A DNA stretch of 64,000 bases, taken from NCBI RefSeq assembly GCF_036588685.1, contig NC_086377.1:77382283-77446282 (forward strand). The letters run 5' to 3'. Of the stretch, positions 58,501 through 64,000 are shown piece after piece; the stretch's first letter is position 1, and each line of letters starts with the position of its first letter. The position numbers and the translations under genes are program-made. This DNA comes from Mytilus trossulus (taxonomy: Eukaryota; Mollusca; Bivalvia; Mytilida; Mytilidae). The notes beneath the pieces were generated by a model, which was not told the origin of the DNA, made no database searches, and saw only the letters and a program-made list of their open reading frames with translations.

Positions 58501-61500
58501 AGGATTATAGTAACGACTTTTGGAACATATCCGTCATCATCTTTAAAACAGATATTCAATGATGTTAAACCAACTATTGATGGCGTCTGTAAATTTTTAG
58601 AAAGGACAATTTCAACTGCACCTCTTTGACACTTGGCTTGATAGCTTTTTTGTGAGCAGCAACCTTCTTATATAAGGACATCATGATAGGAAATACAAGT
58701 CCTAGAATATCGTATCAATTTGGAGATATATACTTCATGGGAAGACACTGCTAGAATGTTGCTACATAGAAAATGAAAGAACAATTGGGAAGTTGAAGTC
58801 ATCTCTTTTGTCACGAACTTTTGTTTTCATCCGATCCTCATTGTCAATTTCTAGATGCAAGTCAAGATAGTAAATGGCTATATTAAATGAAACACGAAAA
58901 GTAGTGTCGTTTAGAGCAAATAATAAAAATCATTTAACAAAAAAGCCATGTATTAAAATTTGCTGTCTTAAATGTTTAGTTTCATTGTTTTTATATGAGC
59001 TGAACATCAAGAATAATTCGTATCTATGTTTAATATAATTATATCTTTTAATTTGATAAGGAAGCACAAATTGACTTTACAAACCGTAAGCTACTTTGTC
59101 ATCTATGTCATGTAAATTTGCTACCACAAGAAAAATTGCTTCTGAATTCAAAAACGTTTGATGTGTGTTGTAATACTCAATGTCACCAGCGAAATCCCAC
59201 ACTGTTAAATTTGCAAAGCCGTCTTCGTCTTGTAAGTCTACAGCAGATCCGATTATGCTTAACAGCTCATCCTTTGCCAGTTTAGACAACGGCGATTCTG
59301 TAATCTCCGGATAAGCAAACTGATAATTCATTTTGGCACGTTTGGGTTGAGGTTCATCGTCATGTTCAATATTTTTGGTGATTGTGCCCTTATTATCATC
59401 TGTTGATATCTGATCTGATGAAGATATCTCCAATATGTCATGCTTTGGTTTTTCTTTATCTTGATGCAACTCTTTGACAATTGACTGCAATATTCTATTG
59501 TTGATACTTGTTTTTTTCACTAATCCTGTATCTACAAAAAAATTATTAAAAAGTGTTCATAGGAGTATAGGAGAAATCTATGGAAGTTAGGATTAAACTT
59601 CACCGATTTCATATGTTATACAACAAAGAAACAATAAAGAAAACCACGTCCACCCCTTTCTCAGAAACTAAACACATAAAACAATAATCTGTTAACAGGT
59701 CATTATCAAGAAAACAGTAAATTAACAAAAATACCGAACTCTGAGGAAAATTCAACACGGAAAGTCCGTATTCAAATGGCAAAATCAAAGCTCAAACACA
59801 TTAAACATGTTAAACGAATAAGGGTATCTGCATTTAAAAAATATAGATATCAATAAAATTTTATTTTCATATAAAACCTTTACAGTAACAACTATCGCAG
59901 TAATTGAAATAATGAAATTACAGTAGAAATAAAGTATTTGCTAAAGGATTAAATTGCCAAAGGGTTTATACAACACTCAATCCAGACATCCATCTGATTA
60001 GACATCCATCTGATTACACATCCATCTGATTACACATCCATCAAATAGACATCCATATGATAAGACATCCATCTGATTAGACATCCATCTGATTAGACAT
60101 CCATCTGATTAGGCATCCATCTGATTACACATCCATCTGATTACACATCCATCTGATTACACATCCATCTGACTACACATCCATCTGATTAGACATCCAT
60201 CTGATTACACATCCATCTGATTAGACATCCATTAAATAGACATCCATCAAATAGACATCCATCTGATTAGACATCCATCTGATTACACATCCATCTGATT
60301 ACACATTCATCTGATTACACATCCATCTGATTACACATCCATCTGATTAGACATCCATCTGATTACACATCCATCTGATTAGACATCCATCTGATTACAC
60401 ATCCATCTGATTAGACATCCATCTGATTACACATCCATCTGATTACACATCCATCTGATTAGACATCCATCTGATTAGACATCCATCTGATTAGGCATCC
60501 ATCTGATTAGACATCCATCTGATTACACATCCATCTGATTAGACATCCATCTGATTACACATCCATCTGATTACACATCCATCTGATTAGACATCCATCT
60601 GATTACACATCCATCTGATTAGACATCCATCTGATTAGACATCCATCTGATTAGACATCCACCTGATTAGACATCCATCTGATTACACATCCATCTGATT
60701 AGACATCCATCTGATTACACATCCATCTGATTACACATCCATCTGATTACACATCCATCGGATTAGACATCCATCGGATTAGACATTTTCATTTAGTTTT
60801 TTTGAGAACAATTTGACGTTGAAGATCATATAAACGTCATGAAATGCAGGAACTAAAAATTTATTTAAAAAAATCCTAATTACACAGCTTTTTAAGTCTC
60901 AAGTATAAAAGAGTACAAATATAAAAAAACAAAACATTTTTACATATAATAAAACGGATGCGAGGATAAGTTTACATAAGCATAGTCATTTTTGCGAAGA
61001 AATTTTTTTTGTGATAATGCAGTAGAAATCATTAGTCTGTATTTTAATTTAAATTACATTCAACATGCCTATCTTTAATTCCATTAATTAAATATTGAAT
61101 ATTCATATTAGGTCTGAGACATACGGTTCATACTAGGATCTAGCAAAAATGTGTTTCCAAGAATTGAAAAATAAAAAAAAGAGTAAATACATAAAAACAG
61201 CATACACAGAACTTTAAATAAAATTATAATTATGTTTACTATGTTTTAGTTTTTCTATGATAACTTTGCAATAAATAAAACATGTAAAACGAGAGTGAGC
61301 AAAAAATCGCATATTTACCTAACACTTTATTCCATTCCCAGTTACTTAGATTTATTCGACATCTCCGCCGATGAATTTCTATACCATTTGTGCTTTTAAC
61401 GCTTTGTAACTCCTCCCCGAACAATCTTCGTACTAAGGAAGTCTTTCCAACAGATTTTTTTCCAACAATTATTAAATTTATATCCCGTCTTCTTTCTGAA

Positions 61501-61576
61501 CCCGATTCAAGGGCGTTCAGATAAATGGCAATCGACTCATGATCCATCTTTTTTATTTGTTCTGGTATTTTGCTGT
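49074..61576 (-). CDS. Roco-family GTPase (Roc-COR) with C-terminal DZIP3-type HEPN domain, five exons called
   Basis: The exons, in gene order, are 61576-61319, 59531-59085, 54584-54445, 52738-51545 and 49557-49074. Junction phases agree throughout (1, 1, 0, 0, then 1 if spliced onward). The joined frame is about 840 codons: Roc G1-G2, a charged insert with G3, G4, COR, HEPN. Roco proteins are GTP-binding signalling proteins, with Roc as the GTPase and COR as the dimerisation part. HEPN domains are often RNA-binding or RNA-cutting. A nucleotide-controlled defence role is inference. There are no LRR, kinase or ankyrin segments in the window. The first visible exon begins after a splice acceptor, so the protein starts upstream. 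The last exon may splice onward or end in the adjacent R5 element. Confidence 0.82.
49558..51544. other. Roco intron with R3 copies
   Basis: It holds an A-run and TATA patch at 49757-49790, then a probable dispersed repeat at 50670-50880 (TTTGAACAGTGGTATATATA; a related string lies near 61675). It also holds R3 copies at 50905-51255 (CCCCGAGGGTATCACAAGCC, GATGAGTCTTTTGTAGACAA) and 51290-51360. I find no exon among these. Confidence 0.65.
51545..52738 (-). CDS. Roco exon with G5 region and COR domain
   Basis: The acceptor is TTTTGCGAAAG|GAC (phase 0; weak but in frame) and the donor is TCTAAG|GTAATG. The 398 codons start DEEQCRKRLESY. LHLRSIHLISNTED holds the G5 region. COR-like blocks are IPLPITDNMELHLFLRYQHE and then NVIFFEDIPSYIILDPQWLA (residues about 115-160), a CMLQT block near residue 235, and a C-terminal mixed region with IQLQVWQWNE. 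Length and order fit a COR domain of a Roco protein. Confidence 0.88.
52739..54444. other. Roco intron; repeat at 53205-53340
   Basis: The block GGGGAGGGTTGCATGTTCAC..CATGCTTAACCCC at 53215 resembles the repeat at 27430. The remainder is AT-rich without genes. Short + frames at 52968 and 53618 have no domain. Confidence 0.55.
54445..54584 (-). CDS. Roco exon with G4
   Basis: The acceptor is TTAATCACAG|GC and the donor TTTCAG|GTATTT (phase 0). It carries FWMDTIHCYGS and then PPVIAIGTHKDKFQ. THKD takes the place of the guanine-specifying N/TKxD motif. At 140 bases it is too short to stand out as an ORF. Confidence 0.85.
54745..55193. repeat. 52-bp tandem array inside an R1 copy
   Basis: Eight or nine units of GAAAGCGATAACGATCGGGC followed by AAATAAAAAACCCAAAGAAT and AGACAACAAAA start 51-53 bases apart from 54803. 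The left border, 54755-54800, aligns to the head of a minus-oriented R1 copy (AGAGG.CGAAAG.TAC....). The right border, beyond the R7 insertion, runs into the R1 end. The minus frames of 104-148 codons are artefacts. Confidence 0.85.
55194..57002 (+). mobile_element. R7 element, about 1.8 kb, inserted in the 52-bp array
   Basis: It starts CTAGAGGCTCTAAAGAGCCT, a 5' hairpin, and ends with a GACGACGGAC run and a 12-bp stem hairpin CTCACTTGGCCC-TTC-GGGCCAGGTGAG then CTAA. The body is three diverged ~450-bp units (about 55440-55920, 55920-56430 and 56430-56900) with GGTCAATTGACTATTTTGG, AGATAGATCTTGACCTGATA and AAAAACTGCATTTTACCCCT. It has no protein. I recognise it as a widespread bivalve repeat. 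The end hairpin plus CTRR-like end recall Helitrons, but the spacing is not typical. Confidence 0.8.
57003..57145 (-). repeat. Remainder of the R1 copy after R7
   Basis: AAACAAAGAATAGACAAACA resumes the 52-bp unit. It then runs into the ordinary R1 order: GAGGTGCTCAAGAAGGGTAC, GCAGATCCTATATCACATT, CGCACCCGTCTTATTG. Confidence 0.8.
57146..57334. other. Short intron spacer
   Basis: I see no feature in this spacer. Confidence 0.5.
57335..57962 (+). mobile_element. Truncated R5 copy
   Basis: It begins GCGCAGCTTGATAGGAGCGG then AGAGGTCGAACCCTAAACAG and ends ATATTTGCGGTCGTATAAC. The middle is shortened to about a quarter of the 46806 copy, keeping one CCCAACCTTC unit and losing most others. Confidence 0.8.
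58005..58175 (+). repeat. R3 copy in Roco intron
   Basis: It carries GGCACAACTTTTTGGAATTT, GATGAGTCTTATGTAGACGA, AACGCGCGTCTGG and CCTGGTACCTTTGATAACTA. It is close to the family consensus as seen in this window. Confidence 0.88.
58235..58890 (-). mobile_element. R1 retroelement relic: RT end plus 3' region
   Basis: On the minus strand, 58880-58790 reads HLEIDNEDRMKTKV, then RDKRDDFNFPIV, before frame breaks and stops. It is followed by codons matching the same dead frame as 22200-22530, then the R1 untranslated block. I know this residue pattern from the last part of RT-type ORFs common in mussel genomes; the exact clade is not assigned. Confidence 0.65.
59085..59531 (-). CDS. Roco exon with charged insert and G3
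   Basis: The acceptor is TTTTTGTAG|AT. The donor TACG|GTTTGT is chosen because it keeps the frame into the next exon; GGTTT|GTAAAG, two bases on, would not. About 90 hydrophilic residues (Lys, Asp and Ser rich; PQPKRAK could be a nuclear signal) precede LTVWDFAGDIEYYNTHQTFL. The G3 DxxG is intact. The residue after it is Asp, where Ras-type proteins have the catalytic Gln. Confidence 0.82.
59705..59830 (+). repeat. R4 fragment in Roco intron
   Basis: It contains AACAAAAATACCGAACTCTG, AGGAAAATTCAACACGGAAA and CAAATGGCAAAATCAAAGC. Confidence 0.8.
59983..60787. repeat. 16-bp tandem array, about 50 copies, two unit types
   Basis: The unit is ACATCCATCTGATTAS, where S is C or G. The two forms alternate irregularly along the array. 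A few units read TCAAATAG or TTAAATAG instead of TCTGATTAG. It lies in the intron between the G1 and G3 exons of the Roco gene. Confidence 0.95.
60788..61318. other. AT-rich intron remainder
   Basis: I see no exon or repeat between the 16-bp array and the G1 exon. Confidence 0.5.
61319..61576 (-). CDS. Roco exon with G1 (P-loop) and G2
   Basis: The acceptor TTACATTTCAG|ACAGC opens the frame two bases before AGC, and the donor is TTAG|GTAAAT (phase 1). It carries LIIVGKKSVGKTSLVRRLFG, a full Walker A (G-x4-G-K-T), then STNGIEIHR, with T as the G2 residue. A Met codon at 61547 could be a start, but the open frame continues above it to a good acceptor, so I treat it as internal. Confidence 0.85.
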
Positions 61577-62105
61577 CTGAAATGTAAATAAATAAATGTT
61601 TATACTAAAACGTCATTAGTAAGAGGTAATACTCGTCTACTGATTTATACATATTATCAATTGATTTATGAATTTCGAACAGTGGTATCCTACTGTTGCC
61701 TTTATGATTATGTTGACGTCACATACCTTGTGACAGCAACTAGTAAGAATGATTTTGACATCACATGCCTTGAGAGGAACTAGTAAGAAAGGGATATCCA
61801 AAATATATTCAGCACGTTGAGGAAAGAATAAATTAGATGAGAATGATTTTAAAGTTAATGTGATCATGGTGATATGTAATCAATCAATCTTCATCAATAG
61901 CCTACGTCACTTTTCCCATCAATTTGTTGGGTTTTTTTTCATCATTTTTCATTATAACATTATAAGCAGATACAGATGGGTGCGGTCCTAACCTTGACAA
62001 AAGTTAACTTAGAGTTAACTTGTTGACTGCTTTTTAAGTTAACTTGAGAATTTTTAAGCAGACCAGCAAGTTAACTTCGTCTACGGTGGACCAGACCTAC
62101 GGTCC
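61577..62105. other. Upstream of the G1 exon; AGTTAACTT inverted repeats
   Basis: The region 61995-62080 has four or five copies of AGTTAACTT, a near-palindrome, in about 80 bases. A fragment at 61650-61700 (TTTCGAACAGTGGTATCCTA) resembles a repeat at 50850. No upstream Roco exon was found. Confidence 0.55.
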
Positions 62106-62109
62106 GCTT

Positions 62110-62345
62110 TTTTATGACTGCTGCAGACCTATCGACGGGTCTGTTCTAGACCAGACCTGTGGACAAGTCTGCTTTTGACCAGTCCTGAGGACAGGTCTGC
62201 CCCTGACCAGACCTGTGGACAGGTCTGCTTCTGACCAGACCTGTGGACAGGTCTGCTTCTGACCAGACCTGTGGACAGGTCTGCTTTTGACCAGACCTGT
62301 GGACAAGTCTGCTATTGACCAGACCTGGGGACATGTCTGCTTATG
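62110..62345. repeat. 28-bp array of palindromic units, about 7-9 copies
   Basis: The unit is GACCAGACCTGTGGACAGGT followed by CTGCTTCT. Each unit holds the perfect inverted repeat AGACCTGT-GG-ACAGGTCT. It is GC-rich in an AT-rich region. The minus frames of about 60 codons are artefacts. Confidence 0.92.
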
Positions 62346-62607
62346 AAATGTTATCGTTTTTGCGACTTTTCATATCAGACGTGAGCTTTATTAAAATATA
62401 TGTATAAACAACATTCGCATTGTTCTTCCCAAGAAGGCCTCTGATAGCAAATTTCTTTACTCGCTATACTCTACCACAATTCTTTCTTTTTTTATTTTTA
62501 TATATTCTTATAAACATAAGTCAATTACATAGAGCTATCATATTTTTTTAATGGGAAGGCGGATAGAAATTAGGGTTATCCAACGCATCGGAAAAACATT
62601 CGTATAT

Positions 62608-62639
62608 CCAAGGATTTGTATAGTAATACAAATCCTTGG
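62608..62639. repeat. 14-bp perfect hairpin
   Basis: CCAAGGATTTGTAT pairs with ATACAAATCCTTGG across a 4-base loop. Confidence 0.85.
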
Positions 62640-63059
62640 TATATCATGGGATATCAACATCTTTGTCGACGTTACTTCGTTCCCCGTGTTTTACCTGACC
62701 CTTCATAATTTTTAATTTACGCATTTATACATGCATGTATATTTCATTGTTATTCTACTTATTTGGATTGGATTTACTATTCTTTTTCCGCAGAATATTC
62801 TAACGAAAATTGTACAGTTGTACAGTGTCCGGATATGTACGATGTGGTAAAACTACCAACAATCTCGCCAAATTCGTCAGATTTGTCGAGAGATTTGTAC
62901 ACATGAATGAAATAGTTGTCACTTGACGTTTAACTACAAACAAAATCAATCAACCGACATAATAGATTAACAGTATACTATAACCAGAAGAGAACCTCAA
63001 ATACATTTTTATTAAATATCACAAATGAATTCAGTCATGTCAGTGTTGGTACATGTACT
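62640..63059. other. Gene-free stretch
   Basis: I see nothing that I can support in this stretch. Confidence 0.5.
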
Positions 63060-64000
63060 TGGATGATGCGGCCTAATAGTTTCGTTTTACACACCCTAGT
63101 GACTGTTCAATATTATGAATACAGAGATGAAACGCTGACATTCTCAATGTATGCGGAAAAAAAATTGCATTAATTGTTTTCCTTATTGCTTACATTTGCC
63201 GTCCTACTAACATGTTCAAAGGAGTGCCAGGAGAAGACATAATTAGGCACCATCCCAACAGCGGTCATTTATTTTATACATTGAATCCAGACATCAAAAA
63301 TATGGCTGATTTACTATGCGGATATATATAGATTTTTAAATTAAAGTGCACATATGCAGGTTAGTTTTTGGTCGATGCAGTCAAATAATTTTGTTGTATA
63401 AGTCAGCATGAGGTATCAAATTTACTGAAATTTTGTTACGTATCAATATTTTGAATAAAAGGAGGACATGCTGACATCCAAAATTAATGCGAACAAAAAT
63501 TTGTTGTTATTATATTGCAATATTACTGTCCATTGTATTATACATTGAATCCTGGCATAAAAAATATGGCTTATGTACTATGCGGGTATACATGATATAT
63601 AGATTTACAAATTAAAGTGCACATACATGTATGGTCAGTTTTGGTCAATGCAGTCAAATCATTTTGTTGTACAAGTCAGCATGAGGTATCAAAACTACTG
63701 AAATTTTGTGACGTATCAATATTTTGAATAAAAGGAGGACATGCTGGCACCCTAAACATGCTAAATTTATGCGAACAAACATTTGTTGTTCATGTTGTTA
63801 TTGTATTGCAATATAGCTGTCCGTTGTATTATACATTGAATCGTGACATAAAAAAATATGGCTGATTTACTATGCTGGCATATAGATTTACAAATTAGAG
63901 TGCACATATGGTCAGTTTTGGTCTTGGTCAATGCGGTCAAATTATTTCATTGTACAAGTCAACATGAGGTATCAAAACTATTGAAATTTTGTTACGTATC
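63060..64000. repeat. 273-bp satellite, at least 3 units, runs off the window
   Basis: The unit carries AATAAAAGGAGGACATGCTG, TATTATACATTGAATC, AAAAATATGGCTGATTTACT, AAATTAAAGTGCACATA and AAGTCAGCATGAGGTATCAA. GGAGGACATG lies at 63461 and 63734, 273 bases apart. A more diverged unit begins near 63060, and a partial one ends at 64000. Confidence 0.85.

Noticed and set aside
59983-60787. CRISPR array
   Set aside because: The 16-bp units are contiguous with no spacers, and the setting is a eukaryotic intron.
61239-61547. Met codon at 61547 as the true start of the Roco protein
   Set aside because: The open frame extends above it to a good splice acceptor at 61577 whose phase fits an upstream exon. 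Not fully excluded.

Overview
This is a gene-poor, AT-rich, intron-bearing eukaryotic window. I infer a marine mussel (Mytilus or a close relative). The basis is several dispersed repeats that I recognise from mussel sequence, among them units carrying GATTGCCAATGAGACAACT, ACGAAACGCGCGTCTGG and TTTATACGACCGCAGAGG, plus small exons with GT-AG introns. There are no bacterial operons, rRNAs, intact tRNAs or CRISPR arrays. No database search was run, so species and repeat names are by recognition only.

Two multi-exon genes face each other tail to tail. On the + strand (about 23.8-32.5 kb), six phase-compatible exons build a secreted-type protein: two cysteine-rich modules resembling the Ly6/three-finger fold, each split over two exons, then a Thr-rich linker, then one large exon with an IgGFc-binding-protein N-terminal domain. 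On the - strand (about 61.6-49.1 kb), five phase-compatible exons build a Roco-type protein: a Roc GTPase (G1, G2, G3 and G4 motifs on three exons), a COR domain, and a C-terminal HEPN domain of the DZIP3 type with an intact R-N-x3-H motif. The first exons of both genes are not visible, and the 3' end of the Roco gene is ambiguous. Both genes are plausibly linked to mucosal or innate defence, but that is inference.

The rest is repeat-built. 0-12.8 kb: dispersed repeats with three inverted-repeat transposons, namely 1006-1457, 6811-8992 (5-bp target duplication CCTAG, inserted in an older repeat) and 10493-12093 (foldback-like). 12.8-19.3 kb: a satellite of about 153 copies of a 42-bp unit, open in one frame on each strand because 42 is divisible by 3. 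19.3-23.8 kb: dispersed repeats and two short inverted-repeat elements (MITE-like). 32.5-39.6 kb: tandem copies (356 bp) of a dispersed repeat and a 573-bp inverted-repeat element. 39.66-43.08 kb: a 95-bp satellite that matches an internal slice of the 3' region of a dispersed retroelement. 43.9-44.6 kb: a 34-bp satellite. 46.8-49.05 kb: a 2.2-kb inverted-terminal element touching the last Roco exon. Inside the Roco introns: a 52-bp array (a second internal expansion of the same retroelement region) broken by a 1.8-kb element, and a 16-bp array. 62.1-64 kb: a 28-bp palindromic array and a 273-bp satellite that runs off the window.

Repeat family labels used below: R1 = 3' region of an RT retroelement; R2 = GATTGCCAATGAGACAACT short element; R3 = ACGAAACGCGCGTCTGG element; R4 = element carrying ATCACAAAAATACTGAA and GGAAAATTCAA; R5 = TTTATACGACCGCAGAGG 2.2-kb element; R6 = AAAGGAGTAGGT inverted-repeat element; R7 = GGCTCTAAAGAGCC 1.8-kb element.
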